Source: Chloroflexota bacterium (GTDB lineage Bacteria; Chloroflexota; Anaerolineae; Aggregatilineales; Phototrophicaceae). Taken from it: DNA of 64,000 bases. Location: assembly GCA_013388745.1 (NCBI GenBank), contig JACAER010000047.1, positions 36,647 through 100,646 of the forward strand. The letters are read 5' to 3'. Positions 1 to 7,972 of the stretch are shown here, piece after piece. Made by a program: the position numbers and the translations under genes. Each line of letters opens with the position of its first letter. Position 1 is the first letter of the stretch. Below the pieces are notes generated by a model that worked only from the letters and a program-made list of their open reading frames with translations, made no database searches and was not told where the DNA came from.

Positions 1-58
1 ATGTTTTTGGCGCGCTCTTGGCATAATAGAGTGAAATATCAACACAGAGGGGTTTTTT

Positions 59-1618
59 ATGCTGCAACGCTTCATTGTCCTCATCGTCGTTTGTCTGCTG
101 TTCATAGTTCCGGCGGCGCAGGCACAGGGCAGTTACACCCTGACGATCATGCACACCAACGATGCTCACGCCCAGCACGAACCGGACGGTGACGGCAACG
201 GCGGCGCGGCGCTGGAAGCCGCGGTTGTCAACCAGATCCGCGCGGAAGTGGCCAACACGCTGCTGTTAGACGGCGGCGACCGCTTCACCGGCTCGATTTT
301 CCACACGTTTTATCGTGGGCTGGACAGCGCGCGCATCATGAACGCGCTGGGCTATAACGCGATGGTGACCGGCAGCTACGAGTTCACGCATGGCGGGACA
401 GTGCTGGCGGCGTTTGTCGAAGCGCTGGATTTCCCCGTCGTGGTGGCCAACGTCGATTTCAGCGGCGCGCCGGAACTGGCTGGCCTGATCCCGCCGTATA
501 CCGTGCTGGAGGTGGGCGGCGAGCAGATCGGCATTATCGGCGTGACCCGCGCCGACGCGCGCGTGCGTCCGGTACCCGGCGTAGTGTTCAGCGACGACTA
601 TGTGGGCAGCGTGCAGGCGGCGATTGATGCGCTGAACGCGGAGGGCGTGAACAAAATCATCCTGCTCTCGCATCTTGGCTATTTCGACGATCTGCAAATC
701 GCCACCGAGCTGAGCAGCGTCGATGTGATTATCGGCTCGGACACCAACACGCTGCTGAGCAACACGCTGCAAGACGCCGAAGGGCCGTACCCGGCAGTGA
801 CCGAAAGCGCCGAGGGCACGCCGGTACTGGTGGTGCAGGCCGGCCAACGCAACCGCTATCTGGGGCGGCTGGATACGGAATTCGACGCCGAAGGCGTGCT
901 GGCCGCGTGGGGCGGCGACACGATCGCGCTGACGGTGGACATCACCCCTGATCCACAGATACAAGCGCTGGTGGAAGAACTGCGCGCGCCGCTGGGCGAC
1001 TTCCTGAACCAGAACATCGGCAGCACTGAAATGCTGCTGGACGGCACGCGCGAAAGCTGCCGCTTTGTCGAATGCAATCTGGGCAATCTGATCACCGACG
1101 CGATGCGCGTCTACACCGGCGCGCAGATCGGGCTGCATAATGGCGGCGGAATCCGCGCCAGCATCGAAGCGGGTGACATCACGGTCGCCGACGTCCTGAA
1201 TGTGCTGCCGTTCAGCAATACAGTCGTAACATTCGAACTGAGCGGGATCGACATCGTGGCGGCGCTGGAAAACAGCGTGTCGCGCATCGACGCCACCGAA
1301 GGCACAGGACGCTTTTTGCAGGTTTCGGGGCTGCGCTTCTCGTATGACGGCAGCCAACCGGCAGGCCAGCGCGTGACCAACGTCGAAGTGCAAAACCGCA
1401 GCGGCGATTATGACGTGCTCGACCCGGACGACGTGTACACGATCGTGACGAACGATTTTCTGTACGCGGGCGGCGACGACTACAGCATGTTCGCGCAGAA
1501 TTCGGGCGCGGGGTTTGACTTCGGCGTGACGCTGGACGAAGTGGTGCGCGAGTACATCACGGCCAACAGCCCGTTGCGCATCGGTACAGAGGAGCGCATC
1601 ACGCGCCTCGACCGCTAA
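59..1618 (+). CDS. Secreted 5'-nucleotidase/UshA-family protein with degenerate metal site
   Basis: This is a secreted two-domain protein of the 5'-nucleotidase (UshA/CpdB) family, which normally hydrolyses nucleotides outside the membrane. Residues 1-22 form a signal peptide ending AQA. The metallophosphoesterase domain (about 28-300) keeps HTNDAH (D35, H37), DGGD (D71-D74) and the SHLG histidine (H205). The C-terminal substrate-binding domain looks intact, with LHNGGGIRASIEAGD and NDFLYAGGDDY. The family GNHEFD motif reads GSYEFT (105-110) and the GHSQ/GHxH motif reads GSDTN (226-230), so several metal ligands and the catalytic His are missing. The ATG has AGAGGGG about 6 bases upstream. 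The family is secure; activity as a phosphohydrolase is doubtful. It may be a binding protein or use altered chemistry. Confidence 0.9.
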   Translation: MLQRFIVLIVVCLLFIVPAAQAQGSYTLTIMHTNDAHAQHEPDGDGNGGAALEAAVVNQIRAEVANTLLLDGGDRFTGSIFHTFYRGLDSARIMNALGYNAMVTGSYEFTHGGTVLAAFVEALDFPVVVANVDFSGAPELAGLIPPYTVLEVGGEQIGIIGVTRADARVRPVPGVVFSDDYVGSVQAAIDALNAEGVNKIILLSHLGYFDDLQIATELSSVDVIIGSDTNTLLSNTLQDAEGPYPAVTESAEGTPVLVVQAGQRNRYLGRLDTEFDAEGVLAAWGGDTIALTVDITPDPQIQALVEELRAPLGDFLNQNIGSTEMLLDGTRESCRFVECNLGNLITDAMRVYTGAQIGLHNGGGIRASIEAGDITVADVLNVLPFSNTVVTFELSGIDIVAALENSVSRIDATEGTGRFLQVSGLRFSYDGSQPAGQRVTNVEVQNRSGDYDVLDPDDVYTIVTNDFLYAGGDDYSMFAQNSGAGFDFGVTLDEVVREYITANSPLRIGTEERITRLDR

Positions 1619-1718
1619 CCCGCGCCGGCAGGGGCGCGCCGTGTGCTGCTGCGCATAAAATCTGAAAACAGGTTTACAGATAGGCGCTTACGCCAGCAGT
1701 CGCATCCCAACCACGCAC

Positions 1719-1751
1719 ATCCCCTCCCCAATCTGTTGTTGGGGAGGGGAT
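1719..1751. repeat. Palindromic intergenic element, copy 1
   Basis: A perfect 13-bp inverted repeat (ATCCCCTCCCCAA and its complement) with a 7-base loop lies between the convergent ends of the 5'-nucleotidase-like and SDR genes. There is no clear T-run, so it is either a bidirectional terminator-like hairpin or one of the C-run/G-run palindromes that recur in this window (7742, 9225, 34595, 39419). Confidence 0.7.
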
Positions 1752-1788
1752 AACAAAACGCTGCCAGGCCGGGATAATTGGGCGGCGG

Positions 1789-2745
1789 CTAATGCCCCGC
1801 CGCCACCGCCTCCTGTCCCCGCGCGAAGGCCAGCGTCGCCCGCACCATCTCCGCCAGCGGTGTCGCCTTTAGTCCCAAGGCGCGCTCAGCCTTGCTGCTG
1901 TCCACGATGAACGGCTGGTTGAACTCGTAGAGCATCTCCACCATCTCGCCCACATTCTTATTGAACAGCCCCATCAGCCACAGAATCGGCGCCGTGCCCA
2001 TCATCGTTTTCACCGGCTGGCCGATCTCCGCCGCGATCAATTGCACCAGCGCGGCCTGCGTGACCGGCGCGTTGCTCGGCACATGCCAGGCCTGGCCCAA
2101 CGCTTCGTCGCGCGTGCCCAGCGTCGCCAGCAGCCGGCCGAAATCCGGCGCGTAAGTGAAGGTATGCGGCATATCGGCGCGTCCTATCAGGTTCACCGCC
2201 TTGCCCTTCAGCGCGGGGATAAACACCAGCTCGGTGTAAATCGGGTCTTCCGGCCCGAAAAAGTCCGAGCCACGCGCCACCGCCACGCGCACCTTGCCGC
2301 TGCTGTGCGCCGCGAACAGCGCTTCGGTCATCGCCTGGCGCACCTTGCCCTTGCGGGTATGCGCGTTGTAAGGCGTGTTTTCCGTCATCGGCTGGCCTTT
2401 GGTGTCGCCGTACATATACACATTTTCCGCCGCGATCAATTTCGCGCCTGCCGCCGCCGCGCCCGCCATAATCGACTCTTGCAGGGGCATAAATTTCGTT
2501 GGCCACTCGTAGTAATGCGGCTGCGCGCACTGATAAACCGCCGCCGCGCCTGCCGTGATGTCGCGCGTCCAGGCCGCGTCATAGGCATCGCCCTTCACCA
2601 CTTCCACACCCGCCGGCAGCCGTTCCGCCTTGCCGCTGCGATTCACCATACGCACACGCTTGCCCATCTGCGTCAGTGCGTGCGCCGTCCACTTGCCCAG
2701 CGGCCCCGTGCCGAAAATCACGTGCAGTTCGTTGTTCGTCGTCAT
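1789..2745 (-). CDS. NAD(P)-dependent epimerase/dehydratase-like SDR protein
   Basis: A 318-residue extended short-chain dehydrogenase/epimerase family protein with a Rossmann start. The N-terminal nucleotide-binding motif reads VIFGTGPLGKWTA (about 9-21), close to the GxxGxxG of this family, and is followed by a basic residue set (VRMVNRSGK) after strand beta-2 that suggests NADP(H). A central ENVYMYGD segment sits where the catalytic Tyr region of NmrA/epimerase-like proteins lies. The ATG start at 2745 gives a frame matching the family's N-terminus. It ends convergently with the upstream nucleotidase-like gene. The substrate cannot be told from sequence; sugar nucleotide, flavonoid-type or quinone-sensing roles all occur in this superfamily. 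Confidence 0.8.
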   Translation of the reverse strand: MTTNNELHVIFGTGPLGKWTAHALTQMGKRVRMVNRSGKAERLPAGVEVVKGDAYDAAWTRDITAGAAAVYQCAQPHYYEWPTKFMPLQESIMAGAAAAGAKLIAAENVYMYGDTKGQPMTENTPYNAHTRKGKVRQAMTEALFAAHSSGKVRVAVARGSDFFGPEDPIYTELVFIPALKGKAVNLIGRADMPHTFTYAPDFGRLLATLGTRDEALGQAWHVPSNAPVTQAALVQLIAAEIGQPVKTMMGTAPILWLMGLFNKNVGEMVEMLYEFNQPFIVDSSKAERALGLKATPLAEMVRATLAFARGQEAVAAGH

Positions 2746-2872
2746 GAGCTTTGTCCTCGTTCCTCGATCAGTTGGTCAAATGATGCATTGAACACGCCCT
2801 GCCGCTTTGGAGGCAGGGACGAATAAACCAAAAGCTTGCTGCGATCCGCTGGACGGCTTGTTTAGGCGGCCT

Positions 2873-3568
2873 TCACGGCTCGATGCCCATCGTGCGCATC
2901 ATGTTCACCACCTGCGCGTGGTAAAAGCCTTCGCTGTCACCCACTACCGGCGGCAGATGTCCGAACAGTTCCAGCATGATGATGCCGTGAAGCTGTGTCC
3001 AGCCGATGACGCCCAGATAAAAGGCCAGCACCGAGATGGGATAGCCGTCGCGAGCGATCAGCGCCTCGAACTGCGCGCGCAGGGCAGGGGGCAGCGTATT
3101 GTAGGGCGCGGGCGGCTGCACAATTTGCAGCACCTCGTCGATCAGCCCCACGATCACGCTGAAGCCGCGCACGACCGCCGGCACCGTCACGTCGCGCGGG
3201 GCTTCGTAGCCGGGGATGGGCGTGCCGTAGATCAACTGAAAATCGGTCGGATGTTCCACCGCCCAGGCGCGGTAGGCCAGCAGCACCGCCAGCAGCCGCT
3301 GCACGGGGCTGGCGCTGCTGTGCGCGGCGCGCGCCGCTTCCAGCGCCTGCGCCAGCGCGCTGAAGGCATCGACAATCAGCGCGGTGATCAGCGCGTCGCG
3401 GTTTTGGAAGTAGCGGTAAATGGCCGGCGCCGTCATCTGCATTTCCGCCGCGATCGCGCGCAGCGAAAGCGCGCCGGCGCCCTGCGTCTGCATATGGCGG
3501 CGGGCGACAGCCTTGATTTCGTTGCTGGTGTCCTGACGCCGCTGTGCGCGCCGTGTCTTTTCCAACAT
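2873..3568 (-). CDS. TetR-family transcriptional regulator
   Basis: A 231-residue TetR-type repressor. The N-terminal helix-turn-helix reads LSLRAIAAEMQMTAPAIYRY, the classic TetR DNA-binding segment, and the rest is a helical ligand-binding domain of the type often paired with a WHG-like C-terminus (not diagnostic). I place the start at the ATG at 3568 rather than the GTG at 3583. The promoter (TTGACA at 3625-3630, AGTTTA complement at 3602-3607) would put transcription start near 3595, leaving the GTG almost no leader. An imperfect 31-bp palindrome overlaps the -10, so autorepression is likely. The neighbouring ABC ATPase is transcribed toward this gene and is a possible co-target. The ligand is unknown. 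Confidence 0.9.
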   Translation of the reverse strand: MLEKTRRAQRRQDTSNEIKAVARRHMQTQGAGALSLRAIAAEMQMTAPAIYRYFQNRDALITALIVDAFSALAQALEAARAAHSSASPVQRLLAVLLAYRAWAVEHPTDFQLIYGTPIPGYEAPRDVTVPAVVRGFSVIVGLIDEVLQIVQPPAPYNTLPPALRAQFEALIARDGYPISVLAFYLGVIGWTQLHGIIMLELFGHLPPVVGDSEGFYHAQVVNMMRTMGIEP

Positions 3569-3586
3569 GTTTACACCGCTCACTTT

Positions 3587-3630
3587 GTTAACACTATAAA
3601 CAGTTTACGGTGTTTACTTTTGTTTGTCAA
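3587..3630 (-). promoter_or_regulatory. tetR promoter and palindromic operator
   Basis: On the minus strand TTGACA (3630-3625), a 17-base spacer and TAAACT (3607-3602) form a good sigma-70 promoter. The segment 3587-3617 is an imperfect inverted repeat (GTTAACACTATAAAC, one central base, GTTTACGGTGTTTAC; 12 of 15 positions pair). It covers the -10 and probable start site, as expected for an autorepressing TetR operator. A further half-site-like TTTACACCG lies at 3569-3577. Confidence 0.7.
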
Positions 3631-3720
3631 GAGGGGGCAGGAATTTTCTCTGCGTTTTGGGGGCTTAGCAGGTTGTGCCGGCAGGCACTCACACAGTTTA
3701 AGGAAATAATCGGACAACCG

Positions 3721-4614
3721 CTATCCCCGTTCCAACCCCATTTCGCCCGCCGCCCGCCGCATCATCCAGATATAGCCGTCCTCCAGGCTCGGCTCGGCGG
3801 GCGTCGCGGCGTAAGCCCCGTCCGGCGTGCCGATCACACGGTACTGCACGCCCTGCTGCAATTGCAGCGTCGATACCAGCGCCAGCCCGCCGTTAGGCCG
3901 CTCTCCCTGCGTCAGAATCGTCCACACGTGCCCGCGCACCGCCCCGATCAAATCTGCCGGCGCCCCGCGAAACAGCACCCCGCCATGATTGATGATCGCC
4001 AGATCATTGCAGCTATGGCTGATGTCTTCGATGACATGTGTGGAGAGAATCACCGTGCAGCGCGCCGCCGTATCGGAAAGCATGTTGCGGAAGCGCACGC
4101 GCTCCTCCGGGTCCAGCCCCGCTGTCGGCTCATCGACAATAATCAGCTTCGGGCTGCCCAGCAGCGCCTGGGCGATGCCCACGCGCCGTTTCATGCCGCC
4201 GGAATAGGTCTTAAGCTGGCGGTTGGCTACTGCTGTCAGCCGCACCAGGTCCAGCAGTTCTTCGATCTGGCGCTGGCGGGCGCGCGCGTCGTTGATACCC
4301 TTCAGAATGGCAATATAGTCCAGAAATTCGCGCGCGTTCAGGTTGGGATACAGCCCCAATTCCTGCGGCAGATAACCGAGCGCGGCTTTGGCGGCCTGTT
4401 TGCCTGCCGCTGTGCTCAGGTCATGGCCGAAGACGCGCACACTGCCGCCGGTGGGGCGCAGCAGCCCGGCCAGGATGCGCATAAAGGTGGTTTTGCCGGC
4501 GCCGTTGGGTCCCAGCAGCCCGAACATGCCGCTGCCGATGGTGAGGCTGATGCCGCGCAGGGCATGAACGCCGCCGCCGTAAGTTTTGCTAAGGTTATTG
4601 ACTTCGATCATCAT
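3721..4614 (-). CDS. ABC transporter ATP-binding protein (exporter type), permease absent
   Basis: A 297-residue ABC ATPase of the drug/polypeptide exporter (CcmA-like) type. It has Walker A GPNGAGKTT (about 36-44), Q-loop region LGYLPQELGLYP, signature YSGGMKRRVGIAQAL, Walker B LIIVDEPTAGLD and the switch STHVIEDIS. The last 80 residues form the extra C-terminal domain common to these subunits. The ATG has AGGAG 7 bases upstream. No membrane partner is encoded next to it: downstream is tetR, upstream a Uma2 gene. It must act with a permease from elsewhere or be a remnant of a larger operon. The substrate is unknown. Confidence 0.9.
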   Translation of the reverse strand: MMIEVNNLSKTYGGGVHALRGISLTIGSGMFGLLGPNGAGKTTFMRILAGLLRPTGGSVRVFGHDLSTAAGKQAAKAALGYLPQELGLYPNLNAREFLDYIAILKGINDARARQRQIEELLDLVRLTAVANRQLKTYSGGMKRRVGIAQALLGSPKLIIVDEPTAGLDPEERVRFRNMLSDTAARCTVILSTHVIEDISHSCNDLAIINHGGVLFRGAPADLIGAVRGHVWTILTQGERPNGGLALVSTLQLQQGVQYRVIGTPDGAYAATPAEPSLEDGYIWMMRRAAGEMGLERG

Positions 4615-4684
4615 GGTTTCTCCTTGTCACATGCCCCCTATACGCGCAGGGGGTGACAAAGGTTCACACCAATTTTTTGCAAGA

Positions 4685-5272
4685 TTAGGCGAACACCTGC
4701 GGCAGGGGGATGCTGAAGCCCGGCAGCACGTCACCGCCAGAGAGCAGCGCATCGCCTTTGAGCACGCGCGGGGTATCGCTTTCTGGCGTGTAGACGAAGC
4801 CTTTACGCCGCTGCGGGTCGAGCACCCACACCATGCGCACGCCGTCCGCCAGGTACAGTTCGATCTTTTCGTCCACTTCGCTCCAGGCATCGCTGGGCGA
4901 GACGATTTCGATCACCAGGTCGGGGACGAGGGCGAGAGGTTTATTGTCGGCATCAGATGTTTGCGCAAGATATTCGATCAGCCGCGCTTTGGTAATAAAC
5001 ATCACATCCGGTGTGCGGGAACCGGTAACCCATTCCGCGTCATACGTATCCGGGAGGACAAACGTGGTTTCGCTGTAGACTTCACCCAACTCATGCGCGA
5101 CAGCATGGGTATCGAGCAGACGAAACGTTGTGCGGATCGTTTTGCTGTGACCAAATACTGTCGGCATTTTGTTTCTCCTCTCGCCGTTGATGAGTTCAAA
5201 GACCTGTTGATTGCTGGCGGCGATGAAGTCTGCCAGGGGCATTCCGACTTTTTCGGCAGCCGGGCTTTCCAT
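4685..5272 (-). CDS. Uma2-family (DUF820) putative nuclease
   Basis: A 195-residue Uma2/DUF820 protein, a family with a restriction-endonuclease-like PD-(D/E)xK fold that is greatly expanded in Cyanobacteria and Chloroflexota. Visible family marks are FELINGERR near the N-terminus, TPDVMFI, the core PDLVIEIVSPSD (about residues 118-129), then KIELYLADGVRMVWVLDP, which carries the usual conserved Lys and Val-x-Trp-Val strand. The start at 5272 has GGAGG 9 bases upstream. The cellular role of Uma2 proteins is not established and nothing in the neighbourhood defines it. It stands alone between the ABC ATPase and the cyclophilin gene. Confidence 0.85.
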   Translation of the reverse strand: MESPAAEKVGMPLADFIAASNQQVFELINGERRNKMPTVFGHSKTIRTTFRLLDTHAVAHELGEVYSETTFVLPDTYDAEWVTGSRTPDVMFITKARLIEYLAQTSDADNKPLALVPDLVIEIVSPSDAWSEVDEKIELYLADGVRMVWVLDPQRRKGFVYTPESDTPRVLKGDALLSGGDVLPGFSIPLPQVFA

Positions 5273-5368
5273 AGTGAGCCTCCGTACACTTGTGTGTTTC
5301 TATTATACGAGCAGCGCCGGAGAAGCGCCGCGCGGGGGAGCCCTTCTCCGGCAAAAGGCGGGGCAAAA

Positions 5369-6682
5369 TCAGGCGGCGCGCACTTCGCGGCGCAGCACGT
5401 CGGAAAGCGCGCGTTCGAACAGGATGCCGATCAACTGCGAGAGCCATTGATCGGGCGTGGCGCTGCTGTCCGCCGGGATGGTGACTTCCAGCGTGATGAG
5501 GAAGCGCCCATAGCGATAGAAGGTCAGCGCGTGCGAGGCGTTGCGATCGCAGGCGCTGCTGGCGCCAGTGTACAGCGGCCCGCGCAGTGTGGCGGGGGTC
5601 GATGCGTTGGGCGTGCCCAGCGCGGCGGCCAGCGTCGGCAGGAAGCTGTCGGCCAGCGCGGCCTGGGCGTCTTCGCGCGTGGCGAAAGCGTCGAGCGTGT
5701 AGCGCGCGACCATAAAGCCAGCGTTGTCGAGATTGCAGGTGGCGTTGTCCATAGTGCTGGTCACGCGGTATGCAAAATTGTGCGTGTCGAGGAATGCGCC
5801 GTAGGCTGCGCGCACGCTTTCGGGCGCAGCGGTGAGCGCTTCGTCGCGCGTCTGTGCGCTGGCGCTGATGTCGAGCGCGGCTTCCACAGGCACATTAGCG
5901 CTGACCGTGTTGATAGCCGCCAGCACTTCATCGCGTGTGGCCGGCGTGGGCGCGACATAGGTGGTGGCGACACTGGCCGGGTCGCTGATAATCAGCACGG
6001 TGTTGAGCGCTGTGCCGGGGTTGGGGTCGGTCTGCGGGTCGCGCAGGCGGATGCTGCGGACGTTCTCCTGGCCTTCGAGCACTTCGCCGAACAGGGTGTA
6101 CTGGTAATCCAGCGAGGCGTAGGCGGCGGTGGTGATGAAAAACTGGCTGCCGTTGCTGCCGGGCTGTTGGGTGCGCGCCATCGCCAGCCAGCCGGGGCGG
6201 TCATAGTGCAAAAAGCCGGCGAATTCTTCCTGGAAGGTGTAGCCGGGGCCGCCGGAACCGCTGGCCGTTGGGTCGCCGCCCTGCGCCATAAAATCCTGGA
6301 TGACGCGGTGGAAAGTGGTGTTGTTGTAGTAGCCCTGCTGCGCCAAAAAGACAAAGCTGTTGACGGTGATGGGCGTGATGTCTTCGAACAGATCGACATA
6401 AATCGGCCCGACGTCGGTGCAGAAGATGGCGCGGTAATCGACACCCGGCTGCAAGACCTGTTCTGGCGCGGCAAAGGTGCGGTTGCCGGGGCTTGGCGCA
6501 GGCAGAGCGGCGGCGCAAAGCTGCGCGGGCGTCTGGCCGTCACCACTGACCACAGCGGGGGCGTTGGTCGGCGCGCTGGCGGGCAGGTTGGGCGTGCCGT
6601 TGACGCTGCTGGTGGCGGGAGCGGGGGCGCAGGCCGCCAGCACCAGCGCCAGCAGCAGCAAAGCGGTGCAGTAACGCATCAC
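5369..6682 (-). CDS. Cyclophilin-type peptidyl-prolyl isomerase lipoprotein
   Basis: A lipoprotein (lipobox LAAC with Cys at residue 18) carrying a cyclophilin domain at about residues 85-230, expected to catalyse proline isomerisation in exported proteins at the cell surface. Cyclophilin marks are TTFHRVIQDFMAQGGDP, including the catalytic FHR arginine, then GSNGSQFFITTA and LFGEVLEGQENV. A Pro/Ala/Ser-rich linker follows the lipobox. The C-terminal 180 residues form a second domain I do not recognise, unlike the single-domain family norm. The gene is divergent from the PAS-GAF gene. The enzyme call is secure; the C-terminal domain is undefined. Confidence 0.9.
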   Translation of the reverse strand: MMRYCTALLLLALVLAACAPAPATSSVNGTPNLPASAPTNAPAVVSGDGQTPAQLCAAALPAPSPGNRTFAAPEQVLQPGVDYRAIFCTDVGPIYVDLFEDITPITVNSFVFLAQQGYYNNTTFHRVIQDFMAQGGDPTASGSGGPGYTFQEEFAGFLHYDRPGWLAMARTQQPGSNGSQFFITTAAYASLDYQYTLFGEVLEGQENVRSIRLRDPQTDPNPGTALNTVLIISDPASVATTYVAPTPATRDEVLAAINTVSANVPVEAALDISASAQTRDEALTAAPESVRAAYGAFLDTHNFAYRVTSTMDNATCNLDNAGFMVARYTLDAFATREDAQAALADSFLPTLAAALGTPNASTPATLRGPLYTGASSACDRNASHALTFYRYGRFLITLEVTIPADSSATPDQWLSQLIGILFERALSDVLRREVRAA

Positions 6683-6861
6683 AAAATACTCCGTTCACTG
6701 ATTAGTCGAGCGTTCGATTATCGGGGCTTTGCGCAGACAATGCAATGCAAAATGCGCGCCGCGCGGGGGCGAAAAGCAGACGTTGTAACAATTTTAAATG
6801 GAGCGGGACTACAATTTTACACACACACGTATCGTTGGTTTAACTCAAGAGGGGAAAGACT

Positions 6862-7716
6862 ATGACTGCTCAAGAGGCGCAGCCACCGGATTTGTATCGC
6901 CAGTTGGTGGATCATGCGCCCGATCTGATCTCACGCCAGACGCCGGACGGCACAATGCTGTACGCATCGCCGACATGCAGCGCGCTAACCGGCTACGACG
7001 TACACGAATTGGCGAATCGTTCGTTGTTCGAGTTCATCAATCCTGCCGATATGCCGCGCGTGCGCATAGCTTATACGCATCTGGGGCGCGGCGGCGTGCA
7101 GGTTCTGCGCTATCGCTTGCGCCGTAAACGCGGCGATTACATCTGGATCGAGAGTATCTGCAAGAGTGTGGAAAGCGCAGCGCCGAAAAATGAGCGCGAG
7201 ATTCTGGCGTTTTCGCGTGATATCACGCGCACCAAGCAGTTCGAGGGGGCACTGCAAATTCTGGCGCGCTGGAGCGACGAACAGCAGCAGGACGATGATT
7301 TTTTCCGGCGTATGGTAAGCCATATTACGTCGGCGTTGGGGGTGGCGTATGCCTTTATCACCGAGGCGCTGCCGGGGGATCGTGTGCGGATGCTGGCGTT
7401 CTGGAAAGGCCATGATTTTGGGGTGCCGTTTGAATACGAGCTGGCGGATACGCCCTGCGACAATGTGATCCATGAGGGGCGCACGTGCTACTATCCGATC
7501 GGTGTACAGTCGATTTTCCCGCGCGACAAGGATCTGGTGGCACTGAACGCGCAGGGGTATATCGGCATTCCGGTGTTCGCGGCCAATGGCAAGGTGATTG
7601 GGCACGTGGCGGTACTGGATGACGAGCCGCTGAAGCTGGAAGACCCGAAGCTGTGGCTGCTGAAGATTTTCGCGGTGCAGATCGGGCTGGCGTTGGAGCG
7701 GATGCAGCGCGGGTAA
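6862..7716 (+). CDS. PAS-GAF sensory protein without output domain
   Basis: A 284-residue cytoplasmic sensor. Residues about 10-125 are a PAS/PAC module (LVDHAPDLISRQTPDG, GYDVHELANRSLFEFINPAD, closing with AFSRDITRTKQFEGAL). Residues about 140-280 are a GAF domain (FRRMVSHITSALGVAYAFI, with GIPVFAANGKVIGHVAVLD). There is no histidine kinase, GGDEF or other output, so it may work as a partner protein or be a shortened receptor. The ATG is preceded by GAGGGG (6850-6855). TACAAT at 6810-6815 is a candidate -10. The gene stands alone and the ligand is unknown. Confidence 0.85.
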   Translation: MTAQEAQPPDLYRQLVDHAPDLISRQTPDGTMLYASPTCSALTGYDVHELANRSLFEFINPADMPRVRIAYTHLGRGGVQVLRYRLRRKRGDYIWIESICKSVESAAPKNEREILAFSRDITRTKQFEGALQILARWSDEQQQDDDFFRRMVSHITSALGVAYAFITEALPGDRVRMLAFWKGHDFGVPFEYELADTPCDNVIHEGRTCYYPIGVQSIFPRDKDLVALNAQGYIGIPVFAANGKVIGHVAVLDDEPLKLEDPKLWLLKIFAVQIGLALERMQRG

Positions 7717-7741
7717 CGCGCGCATCAACCTCACCCCCCAC

Positions 7742-7799
7742 CCCCCTCTCCTTGTGCCGGCTGTGTGTGTGGATGTAGACGCGCCACAAGGAGAGGGGG
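7742..7799. repeat. Palindromic intergenic element, copy 2
   Basis: A 15-bp perfect inverted repeat (CCCCCTCTCCTTGTG at 7742-7756 and its complement at 7785-7799) separated by 28 bases lies just 3' of the PAS-GAF gene. A run of ACCCCCCACCCCCC precedes it. It belongs to the same C-run/G-run family as the elements at 1719, 9225, 34595 and 39419. Confidence 0.75.
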
Positions 7800-7972
7800 A
7801 GCAGGCGCGCGCGGGGCGCCTGTAGCCGGAAGCGTGGTGTGTGTTCAGCCCCGCGTGCGCTGTTGACGGACGAACACAAACACGGTATGTTCAGGTGCAA
7901 CTTCACAAATCTGCCTGACGTATTATAAGGTGTTCGTCCGTTGACTTTTCCGCTGGAGCTGGAGGGGTTTGT

